Source: Euryarchaeota archaeon UBA552
GTDB lineage: Archaea > Thermoplasmatota > Poseidoniia > Poseidoniales > Thalassarchaeaceae
Length of the DNA stretch: 36,155 nt
Direction: 5' to 3'
NCBI GenBank assembly: GCA_002499585.1
Contig: DAMH01000024.1
Coordinates: 9,072-45,226, forward strand
Shown here one piece after another: positions 9,087 to 18,169 of the stretch (positions are counted from its first letter, which is position 1; each line of letters begins with the position of its first letter). Both the position numbers and the translations under genes were made by a program. Below the pieces are notes generated by a model. That model was not told where the DNA came from. It saw nothing but the letters and a program-made list of their open reading frames with translations, and ran no database searches.

Positions 9087-10401
9087 TCTTACCATGCCAC
9101 CAGTCCTCGACATGGCTTGTGTGATCATCATTGATTGGGTAGCCATCTGAAGGGTAAAGCAAAGAAATTCGATTTGACACACGCCTGAAAGTATCTTGCT
9201 CGATCCCCATCGATAGTAGTCCGGAAATCAGGTGTTTGTAACTCGTATTCGGTTTTCGAGATCTCCACAACCTGATTTTACTACGCAGGGGAGATAGTAC
9301 GAGCATGATGGCACCGATCGAAGATCCGGTTTTTGTTACTCTGAAATGACTGCTTTCTGCCCTTGATGTCGAGGATATTCTCGCCCATTCCCCTTGACTG
9401 GAAAAATGCCGAATGACCCGATTCGTGTGGCCTTTTGATATTGCTCGGGATGGGCCCATTGCTGAGATTATCTCGTTTAGGTCTGCATATGATATTAATG
9501 CAATAGAGGACATGACGGAATAAATCGACCTTGAGTGGATGCTCCGCGGTATGTTATCTGCTACCTCAGTTGAAATCGACGCGAGATGTGTCTTTTCCGC
9601 ATCACGAGTTAACTCCCATGGAGTCCTGATTCTTGATCTTTCAGTCTCATTTTCGAAGCCTGGTAACTTCATTTGACCAGAGTTCCATTCTATGATTCTC
9701 TTGATGACGCCGAGGTCGAGATCCTCGAGGTCAGTATTGCGAGGCACTGGTCTCGCTCGTAAAAATTTCCGGACTCCTCGAGTCAATTCCTTGGTGAAAT
9801 TCTCGATTGAAGAGTTGTTATTTATCGGGCCAAGAATCTCGACGGATTCAAACGGCGTGTTCTTCAGTGAGTCGCCTGAAAATACTCTCTGATAGCCGGA
9901 TCTTACGGTTTTTTGTATGTCTAAGGTTTCAAAGTACTCAGTTTTCCCAGGGGAAGCATCTCGAAGACTCCCGCTCTGGATCCTTTTTATTGCGATCTCA
10001 GGGTCGCAGTCAATCCAGATACAAAGGTCAGGAACAAGTGCTCCGGCATTCAACAAAGCGACATTGCGAACCCCAATTCCCCCGACTACTCCCTGATAAA
10101 CCAAAGACGAGTGTATGTTCCTGTCAGAAACAACTGCACAACCCTCATGTAACTTTGGCATAATCCAATTCAACCCGTGATCCAACCTGTCCAATGCGAA
10201 AAGCTTGGCTTCGTGTTCTGGGGTGTGCTTTTTTTCCTTTACCGCGTTTATTGCTGATCTGCCAAGAGGGTGCTTCCTTCTTGGCTCCGCAGTGAGAACT
10301 GCCGCTGTGAATGATTTCTCCCTTTCCAAAATGTCGCAGACCACCCTCGCAGCGATCCCCTTTCCGCTGCCATCTCCCCCTTCAATAGTAATCAGATACA
10401 T
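9064..10401 (-). CDS. tmk: Thymidylate kinase with a long C-terminal extension
   Basis: Residues 1-215 form a dTMP kinase, which makes dTDP from dTMP and ATP. It has the P-loop GGDGSGKG (8-15), the DR motif at 93-94 followed by YQG (102-104), and a nucleotide-binding core ending near KKFLRARP-type basic residues. Thymidylate kinases are usually about 200-215 residues, whereas this protein has 445. The extra 230 residues are not a second kinase. Part of them (about residues 300-370) is helical with a basic, strand-like end and could be a winged helix, but I cannot assign a family. The ATG at 10399-10401 abuts the stop of the upstream gene (TAGATG), so it is the third gene of a tight minus-strand operon. 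Confidence 0.9.
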   Translation of the reverse strand: MYLITIEGGDGSGKGIAARVVCDILEREKSFTAAVLTAEPRRKHPLGRSAINAVKEKKHTPEHEAKLFALDRLDHGLNWIMPKLHEGCAVVSDRNIHSSLVYQGVVGGIGVRNVALLNAGALVPDLCIWIDCDPEIAIKRIQSGSLRDASPGKTEYFETLDIQKTVRSGYQRVFSGDSLKNTPFESVEILGPINNNSSIENFTKELTRGVRKFLRARPVPRNTDLEDLDLGVIKRIIEWNSGQMKLPGFENETERSRIRTPWELTRDAEKTHLASISTEVADNIPRSIHSRSIYSVMSSIALISYADLNEIISAMGPSRAISKGHTNRVIRHFSSQGEWARISSTSRAESSHFRVTKTGSSIGAIMLVLSPLRSKIRLWRSRKPNTSYKHLISGLLSMGIEQDTFRRVSNRISLLYPSDGYPINDDHTSHVEDWWHGKITYESSD

Positions 10402-11175
10402 CTATTCCACCTTGACTGAACCTTCCAAGGCAGTAGCAACCCTCCTTATCGGGCTGTGGAACTGCAATTTTGTCGCGGATATTATGGCCATTCCAATTAG
10501 TATCAACAGAGGCCCGATGAAAACGCCTCCTCTGCTCCATAGGGCTAGGAATGCGAAGAACTGAGTCCTTCTGTAAGCCTTCCCTTGGTATGCAGTTATG
10601 GATGCAGAGATACCCGCTAGTCCACATATAATAGTAGCGAGGGCGATCAGGGTGCCAAGAAGAGCTGAATCGTCCAAATGGCTTTCCCCACGTAGGTCGA
10701 TCACGTTTGTTGTTCCGCTGCCGTTCACCATGGAAATCACAATCTGAGAGGAGTCTCCGGGGACAAGCAAGCGGTGCTCAGAAATGTAGCCTTCAAATTC
10801 AACCTCAAGTCGTATTTCTGCCCTTGGTACATCGTCGAAAGAAAACCTGCCGGCGGAATTTGAAAAAATTGGCCCTGCCAACAATGACCCCTCGAGATCG
10901 GTTAACATCAGACTGGCATTTTCCAAAGGTTCTCCCCCCTTGGTTTCACTCTCCAGGGCCTCAATCACCATACCATCTAAATCTGCAGTGTTGGAAGAAG
11001 CCCGGGGCCCTTCTAGCAAGTCAGAGGGGTCTACTGCAATCAAGAGCAACCCCAGAACAACGCCCAGCACTGAACCGATCCCGATGAGGAAGGAGCCTGC
11101 TTTCCTTGCGGCGGGATCGTCCCGAATCTGGCCGCGCCACTCCTCGGCGCCCCCCATCATTGCCTCGCGGACCAT
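10402..11175 (-). CDS. Membrane protein with carboxypeptidase-regulatory-like domain
   Basis: This is a 257-residue protein of unknown function. A hydrophobic segment near residues 27-48 precedes an extracellular beta-sandwich. That domain reads like CarboxypepD_reg/CnaB folds: GMVIEALES...ENASLMLTDLEG...NSAGRFSFDDVP...LEVEFEGY. Two or three further membrane segments follow (SALLGTLIALATIICGLAG and GGVFIGPLLILIGMAII). The frame extends upstream to 11298 inside the neighbouring gene, but the ATG at 11173-11175 lies 2 bp beyond that gene's stop and is preceded by GGAGGAGGA, so I chose it. It sits between the glutaminyl cyclase and thymidylate kinase genes in one operon. Confidence 0.75.
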   Translation of the reverse strand: MVREAMMGGAEEWRGQIRDDPAARKAGSFLIGIGSVLGVVLGLLLIAVDPSDLLEGPRASSNTADLDGMVIEALESETKGGEPLENASLMLTDLEGSLLAGPIFSNSAGRFSFDDVPRAEIRLEVEFEGYISEHRLLVPGDSSQIVISMVNGSGTTNVIDLRGESHLDDSALLGTLIALATIICGLAGISASITAYQGKAYRRTQFFAFLALWSRGGVFIGPLLILIGMAIISATKLQFHSPIRRVATALEGSVKVE

Positions 11176-11177
11176 AT

Positions 11178-12119
11178 CTAGTCCTCCTCCTCGTTTGTCG
11201 ATAAGGTTGATGGGAACCCTACGATGAATGTAACCAATGAAGTCAGTAAAAGAAACAGGAAAAGCGCTTCGGCGTAGTTTAAGTTGGATAAGTTCCATCC
11301 TTCGGCGCTGGTGATGCTGTTTGCTGCATTGCTTTCTACTTGTATTTCCACAAGGTGCATTTTAGTCCAGTTTTTACCTGTCACCCAGTAGCCTCCCCTG
11401 TCCTTATCCCATGCTAAACCATTGAGAACCTCATTGTGATCCCCCGAAGACCCAGAAGGTAGGTCAGAAAAATCCATCGTGGAAAGGAGGGTACCATCTG
11501 AAGAGGATATGACATGAACGAAGGGCGTCATCCACTGGTTGGCCAGAATGATATCGCCGTTGCATTCCAATTCATTCAAATCCCAAACATAATTGCCCAG
11601 ACCTCGCACCTCCAAATTACCGATCGTTGCAAGTGAGGATGGGTCTAGTATGGCCAATCTGTCGGTACCGTTAGAAACTATAACACGATCATCAAAAGAG
11701 CACATGCCCCATCCTTCTCCAATTAGTTCATGATCTCGGATCTTTGTGAAATTGTCTCGGTAGAACTCCATTATGATCCCGGATTTCCAGGTCAGCACCA
11801 ATATCCGGTCCTCTATAATCGTAAGTCCCTCTCCAAATACTGTTGGTGGGAGGTCAACATGTCTTAGCAGTGAGCCATCGGCTATTGATATCTCCCTGAG
11901 TTGTGATTTACCATACAATCCTGTGGACTCGAACATTCTCCCATCCTGAATCTCAAGGCCTTGAGTGAAAGCATCAGAATCGTGATTTATCGTGGAAATC
12001 AGGTCATGACTGTATGAAGCAGAACTTACTGGTAGTAGCAGAATGGACATAAGCACCAGGGCAGAGGCGCATCTTACACTCCCCCCGCCTGCTGCCATAC
12101 AGTACGAACGACGCTCCAT
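11178..12119 (-). CDS. Glutaminyl-peptide cyclotransferase, secreted and membrane-anchored
   Basis: The protein matches the plant/bacterial-type glutamine cyclotransferase family, a five-bladed propeller that converts N-terminal Gln to pyroglutamate. Conserved blocks in order are DAFTQGLE, ESTGLYGKSQLR, FGEGLT, LTWK, GEGWGMC, LNELEC, NGLAWD and VTGKNW. An N-terminal signal peptide (hydrophobic run ALVLMSILLLPVSSA) and a C-terminal membrane segment (AEALFLFLLLTSLVTFIVG) with an acidic tail suggest an anchored extracellular enzyme of 313 residues. The start may be 12119 or the internal ATG at 12098. The upstream gap to the divergent PKD protein is very short, so one of the two starts is probably further in. 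It heads an operon with the CarboxypepD-like membrane protein and tmk. Confidence 0.88.
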   Translation of the reverse strand: MERRSYCMAAGGGSVRCASALVLMSILLLPVSSASYSHDLISTINHDSDAFTQGLEIQDGRMFESTGLYGKSQLREISIADGSLLRHVDLPPTVFGEGLTIIEDRILVLTWKSGIIMEFYRDNFTKIRDHELIGEGWGMCSFDDRVIVSNGTDRLAILDPSSLATIGNLEVRGLGNYVWDLNELECNGDIILANQWMTPFVHVISSSDGTLLSTMDFSDLPSGSSGDHNEVLNGLAWDKDRGGYWVTGKNWTKMHLVEIQVESNAANSITSAEGWNLSNLNYAEALFLFLLLTSLVTFIVGFPSTLSTNEEED

Positions 12120-12172
12120 CGATGTTAAAAGTCGCCTCTGCTGGTTGTTATTATCAACAAGTGGGCGTAACT

Positions 12173-15100
12173 ATGAGCAATTGCTACGGTCTCATTCCCA
12201 GATCACCGGTTTTGCTTGCCATTCTGTTGATTTCAACAACCGTAGTTTTCCCATTCACCACATCTGGCCAGAATTTCGAACAAGTCGAAGAGGCCACTGA
12301 TGACAATTCGGACTTCAACAACAGAATATATCCCGGCACTGGATCGGAAATCTCTTCCGGATATGGTCCTTTGAAGATCAAATGGATCGAAGATGGTTAC
12401 CCCGGCAGAGTTGATACCCATCAAATAACACAGGCCAGATCTCATTCGAAATCATGTGCGAACGCATATCAGGAAGGAGACCCAGTTACAGTGAATCAAG
12501 GCAGCGATGTTACTCAGGCTAGTGTGGCAAAATTGGGAGCTGGAATTGCGGTTCTAGTAGAGGATGGTTTGTCGGTTCCCCAGACTACATTAAACGACAT
12601 TGCATCGACATGGGACAACACAATAGAACCAACTGTAACGACATATTTTGGGGCGATTCCGGATATTGATGACACCTGCACAGTCGAGTTGATGATACTC
12701 GCAATAGATGGTCCGGGTGCGATAGGTGGTTATTTCAACCCCTCATTATCATCAGCCCGAGAAATAATATTCATGGATGCTGATGACCTTTCATGGAGAA
12801 ATACCATCATTTCCCATGAGTTCGCCCACCTTCTCCACTCAGCGAGAGACCCTGGAGAGTACCTTTGGATCGATGAGGGTGCTGCAGACATGGCGGCCTA
12901 CCTCACATTCGGCCTTACCAACACATTGACCGGCCATGCAAATAGCTGGACTCAGTCATCGAATCTCTCTGTGAGGTGGTGGAACCAGAGGACCGGTGAC
13001 TACGGTGCTGGTTTTCTGATGATGCTTTATGTCGTGGATACCATGGGCGGTCCAAACGCATTCCAGCGGCTGATCGCAGATACATCACGCGGCGCTCAGG
13101 GTATCGTGAATCTCGCACTCAGTCCTGAACCCGGTTCAACCCCTGTCGGTACGACATTCTCAGACATCTTTGCAAACTTCTCTGCCGCAGTGACACTCGA
13201 CAGCAACCAACTCGGACTTGGATTCACGAATCTGGATTTAGCGTTTGGTTGCACCACAACAGTCTGCAGGGTTCAATACAGCGGGTACAACGACACTTGG
13301 TCAAGTATGGCATCAAGCGGAACTCAGGAGATAGAGGGTTGGGGCATTCGTGCATACAGATACACGGGTGGAACGGGGGCGCAACTGAGTATCCGAGTAG
13401 AGACATCTGAGGCTGGCTTCAGAGGTACACTTCTGGAACGGGACTCCTCCACCGGAACATGGTCCCTATCAGAAATGGTTGTGGATCCATCCACTTCAGA
13501 TCTACTGGGGTTAGTGAATTCATTTGGAGGAGATACGGACGATGTCTGGGTTATTGTGCGATTTGAAAGCTCGATTGGGGACTGCGACTACTCCTACTCG
13601 AGCTGTGGCCCTTTGCCTCCCGAGGGATATCCGGTCGGTTCAGTGGAAGTATTCGCTCAACTTGTTACCGATCCAGCTGAAGTTACAATATCCGAATCAT
13701 CGACATTCGACAACGATGATGATGGCGAAGATGACTCGATCGAGGTGGGATATGGCGTCCTCTCACAAGCCTTCTATGAGAAAGTCAGCGTCGTCATCGA
13801 AGCAGTCGATGAGGAGGGGGGAGTGGTTTCATCCAGCGTAAATCAGATGATTGTGGGAAACAGCGTTCCTGTGGATTCCCGATTCTGGTTTACTCCGCCA
13901 TATGAGGGCGACTGGACATTCAGGCTGAGCTTGTTGGACACAAAGGGAATCGAGATAGACCAAGCGATTGGGTTTGTCAATGATCTCGGTAACATGAAGC
14001 CCACAGCCCTTGGTTCATCATCCACCTTGGATACCCAACCATGGTTACAGATTGCTTTCTTCGGATCCGGCGTTGACGACTGGGGAATCGGCCTGAACAA
14101 TGGATCCTACTCTAACAATGACCCCCCGGCAGCATACTCCTGGGACTTTGGAGACGGGTCCAAGTCCTCCTTGAAGAATCCGTACCACGCTTACGAGGAG
14201 AACGGTAACTTCACTGTCACATTATCAGTCATCGATCAAGGCGGTTTCATCTCCGAGGAAGTCTCATGGTCGATTTTCGTCAATGATTCCACCGATCCCG
14301 TACCTTCCATATCCATAGAAGGTCTAGTTATCCAGAACGGACTGACTTTGCTTACAGGTCAAAGAGTGGCATTCTCATCCAGATTTACAGAAGACAATGT
14401 GCCCCTTGACCTTTTGTGGTTCGAGTGGAATTGGGGAGATGGCGTTGTGGAATCTGGCTATGGTCTTACGGAGGTTAGTCATGCTTGGAATGATGGTGAT
14501 GCGGACGGGACTGTCTACACCCTCACATTGACAGTGGACGACGGCATACACAGGGTAGCATCTGAATACCTCATAACCATCCTAAATAGACCTCCATCCG
14601 TGATCCTCAATCAGCCATTGCAAACTTTCACTCTTACTCCTATGATCATGCCGGACGTGTTCGAAGACATCGATGGGGCTATTGTTTCATGGTCCTGGGA
14701 ATTTGAGACTGGGGACCAGGGTGACGGTGTCAATCTAGGAGGAGCTTCGTTATCTCTCGGCTCCGACTTCACACAAACCGAAAGTGAATTGCAGAACCCC
14801 AGAGTTGCCTGGAAAACGCCAGGTATCAGAAATATCACTCTTCAAGTTGAAGACAATGATGGCAACAAGTCCTCCCACACTTTCTTTGTTCTAGTCTTGA
14901 ATCAAAGGCCACTAGCTGTTATGCCAAGGCCTGTGGATGGAGAGGCGGGACAGCAATATGTTTTCGATGGGAGCGGTAGTTATGATCCAGACGGCTTATC
15001 TTCCGAGCTTACTTACAAGTGGGAAATTGCAGGTGATCTCATAGAAAACATATCCACGGTTTTCTACACGTTTGATGAGCCGGGTACCTACACTGTTTCC

Positions 15101-16264
15101 TTGATTGTCTTCGACGCGATTGGGGATCCGTCTGGGGTTAAGACCTACACAATAGAAATTCAGAATCCCCAGCCAACTGCTGAGATCGAGGCAAGGATTG
15201 CCACAGACGGAGATGATCCAATCCTAGAACCTGTCGATTCAAACGACCCGACCGTTGTTTGGATGGTCCCGCACATAGACGAGGGCGGGATATTTCTCGC
15301 CCCCGGTCAGCCGCTTTACCTGGATGGAACAAACAGTAGAGACGGCGATGCTGCATTCTTGAACGGCACTTCGACAGACCCCGAAGCAGAGGACTGGACC
15401 GGGATTGTAGCCTGGTACTGGGATTTTGGAGATGGTAGTCCGATATCTCAAAGTGAATCTGTGTGGCACTCATGGGCCCAACCAGGATATTACTCTGTGA
15501 CACTCACGGTGAGGGACGGCTATCTAACAGGTGATGTCCAAAGCACAACTCTCCCAATCTTTGTTTCCGAGGCCCCAATCATACCCGCACAAAATATCGT
15601 AGACACAGATCAAATCACCGAAGGTGACGAAATACAAATATCAGCTGAATATTTTGATCCAGACCTTGAGTCGGGATTGGAGGCTTGGCTTGACAGGGAC
15701 GCTTTTGTTGACAGCGACTTGGACGGGGTGGAATGGAACGACAGGCAATGGTTGCTTACCGGGGAGCTTGAAGTCTATTGGGACACTGACCTGCTCATTG
15801 ACGCAAACGGGGATGGAGACCCAGAGAACGATTTTGATTGGGATGAAGGGGTGTGGTCCGAAGTCGGTGAGAGGCAAGTTCTACTCAGGGTTTGTGACGG
15901 TGTTGGTCTTTGCACCGATCGAATATTCATAATGACAGTTTACAGCGGTGACACATCCACAGATCCCAAGTCCCTTGGCGAATTAACCCTTGAAGACCTC
16001 CGTCCGTCGGAGGAAAACTTGGGCATACTGGCCCTTGTCGGGCTGCTGGCGACCCTTTGGTGGATGATTCTCCGGCAAAAGGATGACCAGGAGGTCGAAG
16101 CGGAGGAGTTCGATCAGACGTTCGATGTACCAGAAGTCCAGAGAGAAGGCGGCATGCAGGGCATGGATCAACACAAAGCGCCCCCGCAGCCAAAGTACCT
16201 GACAATTGAGGATAGGCGTGAGGAAGAATCAGGATATGTACGGCCCGTGAGATCGAGGAAGTGA
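12173..16264 (+). CDS. Large secreted HExxH metalloprotease-like protein with PKD domains and C-terminal membrane anchor
   Basis: I chose the ATG at 12173 (1363 residues) because it directly precedes a signal peptide (VLLAILLISTTVVFPFTTS); the frame is open from 12122. The N-terminal domain has ISHEFAHLLHS (HEFAH at residues 215-219) and IDEGAADMAAY with a candidate third zinc ligand, E235. This arrangement resembles gluzincin peptidases such as M30 or M6. PKD-type repeats follow: WDFGDG near residue 656, WNWGDG near 751, a divergent one near 840, another at about 923-980 and WDFGDG near 1082. An Asp-rich, possibly calcium-binding stretch lies near 1165-1235. The C-terminus has one membrane segment (about 1281-1301) and a charged cytoplasmic tail. 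Substrate and physiological role are unknown; extracellular polymer degradation is inference. Confidence 0.85.
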   Translation: MSNCYGLIPRSPVLLAILLISTTVVFPFTTSGQNFEQVEEATDDNSDFNNRIYPGTGSEISSGYGPLKIKWIEDGYPGRVDTHQITQARSHSKSCANAYQEGDPVTVNQGSDVTQASVAKLGAGIAVLVEDGLSVPQTTLNDIASTWDNTIEPTVTTYFGAIPDIDDTCTVELMILAIDGPGAIGGYFNPSLSSAREIIFMDADDLSWRNTIISHEFAHLLHSARDPGEYLWIDEGAADMAAYLTFGLTNTLTGHANSWTQSSNLSVRWWNQRTGDYGAGFLMMLYVVDTMGGPNAFQRLIADTSRGAQGIVNLALSPEPGSTPVGTTFSDIFANFSAAVTLDSNQLGLGFTNLDLAFGCTTTVCRVQYSGYNDTWSSMASSGTQEIEGWGIRAYRYTGGTGAQLSIRVETSEAGFRGTLLERDSSTGTWSLSEMVVDPSTSDLLGLVNSFGGDTDDVWVIVRFESSIGDCDYSYSSCGPLPPEGYPVGSVEVFAQLVTDPAEVTISESSTFDNDDDGEDDSIEVGYGVLSQAFYEKVSVVIEAVDEEGGVVSSSVNQMIVGNSVPVDSRFWFTPPYEGDWTFRLSLLDTKGIEIDQAIGFVNDLGNMKPTALGSSSTLDTQPWLQIAFFGSGVDDWGIGLNNGSYSNNDPPAAYSWDFGDGSKSSLKNPYHAYEENGNFTVTLSVIDQGGFISEEVSWSIFVNDSTDPVPSISIEGLVIQNGLTLLTGQRVAFSSRFTEDNVPLDLLWFEWNWGDGVVESGYGLTEVSHAWNDGDADGTVYTLTLTVDDGIHRVASEYLITILNRPPSVILNQPLQTFTLTPMIMPDVFEDIDGAIVSWSWEFETGDQGDGVNLGGASLSLGSDFTQTESELQNPRVAWKTPGIRNITLQVEDNDGNKSSHTFFVLVLNQRPLAVMPRPVDGEAGQQYVFDGSGSYDPDGLSSELTYKWEIAGDLIENISTVFYTFDEPGTYTVSLIVFDAIGDPSGVKTYTIEIQNPQPTAEIEARIATDGDDPILEPVDSNDPTVVWMVPHIDEGGIFLAPGQPLYLDGTNSRDGDAAFLNGTSTDPEAEDWTGIVAWYWDFGDGSPISQSESVWHSWAQPGYYSVTLTVRDGYLTGDVQSTTLPIFVSEAPIIPAQNIVDTDQITEGDEIQISAEYFDPDLESGLEAWLDRDAFVDSDLDGVEWNDRQWLLTGELEVYWDTDLLIDANGDGDPENDFDWDEGVWSEVGERQVLLRVCDGVGLCTDRIFIMTVYSGDTSTDPKSLGELTLEDLRPSEENLGILALVGLLATLWWMILRQKDDQEVEAEEFDQTFDVPEVQREGGMQGMDQHKAPPQPKYLTIEDRREEESGYVRPVRSRK

Positions 16265-16268
16265 TAAC

Positions 16269-17177
16269 TTGAGGGCTGGGGCAATCTTGCTTTTGGCGGT
16301 ATTGATTGGATTGGCCGGTTCCCCAATCATTGGTACGAGCGCCCAACAAACATCTTGCACGGTCCCTGCTGATCAAGGCGTCAACGCTACTCAAGTGGAT
16401 CTCGTGCCGGCAGGAGGTTTTGTATTCCGAGATGATTTTCTAGTGTTCGATGACATCGACGGCGACTATGTCTCTGACTTGATGCCCCTGACAGAGGATC
16501 AATACGCGGAGATCCTCGTTCCGGCGGACAATGCCATGGCTCTCAGATTTGAGATGGTTAAGGGTTACAGGTATCGCTTCTGTGTAACATTCTACTCCGA
16601 TCCGACTGAGGAAGTCGTATCAGGGCCCCCCATTGCTGACGTATATCTCCTCGCAGACGATGACTTTGACATTTACAGAACCGACTATGAAACTAGGATG
16701 GAATCGTGGTGGTCCGACGGCCTTGAAAACATACCAGTGGAGTGGAGGGACATGGCGACTTGGCTGCCATTCAGGGATGTTCATGCATACGAAAAAATAG
16801 AACGCACTGACTTTACCACCTCAATGGACTCAGAACAAGAGGCATTCATCGATTGGTTCGGCACTCAACCCGACGCGAATATGTACCTCGTTCTTGATAA
16901 TTGGAATTCCTCCAGACCAGGTAACCAGCCGCAATCCGGGATGGGCCTGATCGCAGAGGTCACCATCGAGGTGGAGGAGAGAGTTATGCTTCCAGCCATA
17001 ACTGCTTACGCAATTGTCTGTCTTCCGCCGATATTACTCATCGTTGCTCCAGGCGTTCTGCACTCGAGATTCCATTCATGGACTGAAAAGGATGTCCCTA
17101 AGGAAGATTACACGCGTTCTATGCCCATTGTTGAAGGTGATAAGGGAGCAGGAATGGAAAACACGGGAGATGATTGA
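16269..17177 (+). CDS. Membrane-anchored secreted protein of unknown function
   Basis: This 302-residue frame starts at a TTG at 16269, five bases after the PKD protein's stop. The TTG start is supported by the signal peptide it produces (AILLLAVLIGLAGSPII). No ATG lies between the previous stop and that signal. The extracellular part is acidic and beta-rich and resembles no family I recognise. A single membrane segment lies at about 16984-17060 (residues 240-264), followed by a short hydrophilic tail. The tight spacing implies co-expression with the giant metalloprotease-like protein and possibly a partner role at the cell surface. Confidence 0.7.
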   Translation: MRAGAILLLAVLIGLAGSPIIGTSAQQTSCTVPADQGVNATQVDLVPAGGFVFRDDFLVFDDIDGDYVSDLMPLTEDQYAEILVPADNAMALRFEMVKGYRYRFCVTFYSDPTEEVVSGPPIADVYLLADDDFDIYRTDYETRMESWWSDGLENIPVEWRDMATWLPFRDVHAYEKIERTDFTTSMDSEQEAFIDWFGTQPDANMYLVLDNWNSSRPGNQPQSGMGLIAEVTIEVEERVMLPAITAYAIVCLPPILLIVAPGVLHSRFHSWTEKDVPKEDYTRSMPIVEGDKGAGMENTGDD

Positions 17178-17187
17178 GAAGGTTATC

Positions 17188-18042
17188 TCAATTGTAATCG
17201 AGCATTTGCCATGCGTTTGTGAGCTCTGTTGTGTTGATCCTGCCTGATGAAGTTAGTCTTGAATCGGCTTCACTGCTTGTGTATACGATTTTTATACCCA
17301 GAACCGGTGAGTGAATCCTCGTCCAATCACCCGAACTCCCGATCCCCATCACAGTGTAGTCGATGCCCTCGTCCTTGAGCTTCCATGCTGCCTCAAACAG
17401 TTTCAAGCCTGATCTTTTACCATTGCTGTTGTAACAAAGTTTGACGATATCGCCATGATTGCTCATTTCCCTGACTTTATCGACGATTTCGTCGTCGCTT
17501 TCCGGCTCACGGTCGTAGTGTTCTGAGGAGATTATTCTCGTCTTATCCCCGGCAAGCGACACAAGTTCCTCCCTGACGCTCGATTCGATGTCCATCTCGA
17601 GGTCGATCCAAGACACACCTGATTCTATTGCCTTTTTCAGGATGGTGCACCTATCGTCCTCTGTCCCCGGGAAATGACCACCTTGTCTGATGGGTCTGCA
17701 TGTCAGGACTACTGGTAGCTCGATGCCGGCCTTTAGCAATGAGAATACCTCGTCTATGTCAAAATCGAGCACTTCGCGAGGTATCAGACTGGTCTCGTTC
17801 CGTTTGAATTTGGATCTGGAATCCGAAGTATTATTTGGCTCTAAGACGGCTTCTTTTACGTACAACATGTCGAGTCTAGCCTCTACCAGGTCAGCACCTG
17901 CAGCCGTCGCTCTCGAGGCGTCAGCGAGCATCTCCTCAACAGTGGTTCCACTCAGAGTTGAACATATCTCGGGCAGACGCACGGCCCACCGCTGGAAGCG
18001 TCGGGTATAATCGTGACTCTCGCTCTGTGGATTTCGTATCAT
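17188..18042 (-). CDS. aroD: 3-dehydroquinate dehydratase, type I
   Basis: This enzyme makes 3-dehydroshikimate in the shikimate pathway through a Schiff base. Visible features are the EARLD strand (VEARLDMLYV), CRPIRQGG, DLEMD, the catalytic His in SSEHYD and the Schiff-base Lys in IVKLCYN. Near the C-terminus, GIGSSGDWTRI fits the phosphate-free substrate loop. The core is about 225 residues. The frame from ATG 18042 has about 20 extra N-terminal residues, and an A/T-rich TATA-like string (18043-18052) immediately precedes that ATG. The GTG at 17980-17982 could therefore be the real start of a short-leader transcript. It diverges from gyrB. The other shikimate gene in the window, aroA, is not adjacent. 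Confidence 0.88.
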   Translation of the reverse strand: MIRNPQSESHDYTRRFQRWAVRLPEICSTLSGTTVEEMLADASRATAAGADLVEARLDMLYVKEAVLEPNNTSDSRSKFKRNETSLIPREVLDFDIDEVFSLLKAGIELPVVLTCRPIRQGGHFPGTEDDRCTILKKAIESGVSWIDLEMDIESSVREELVSLAGDKTRIISSEHYDREPESDDEIVDKVREMSNHGDIVKLCYNSNGKRSGLKLFEAAWKLKDEGIDYTVMGIGSSGDWTRIHSPVLGIKIVYTSSEADSRLTSSGRINTTELTNAWQMLDYN

Positions 18043-18169
18043 TATTTTTATGTGAAAAATGTGCTAGAAAACGACAATAATCAGCATGGTTGATATACCG
18101 ACGATTTTAATCTCCTACGTTGGCGAACGGAGGTTCCCTGAGGTAACCTTCGCCGGATGGGGGAATAAC

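Noticed and set aside
15927..16394. 155-residue minus-strand frame at the end of the PKD protein
   Set aside because: It spans the junction of two well-supported plus-strand genes and shows no domain.
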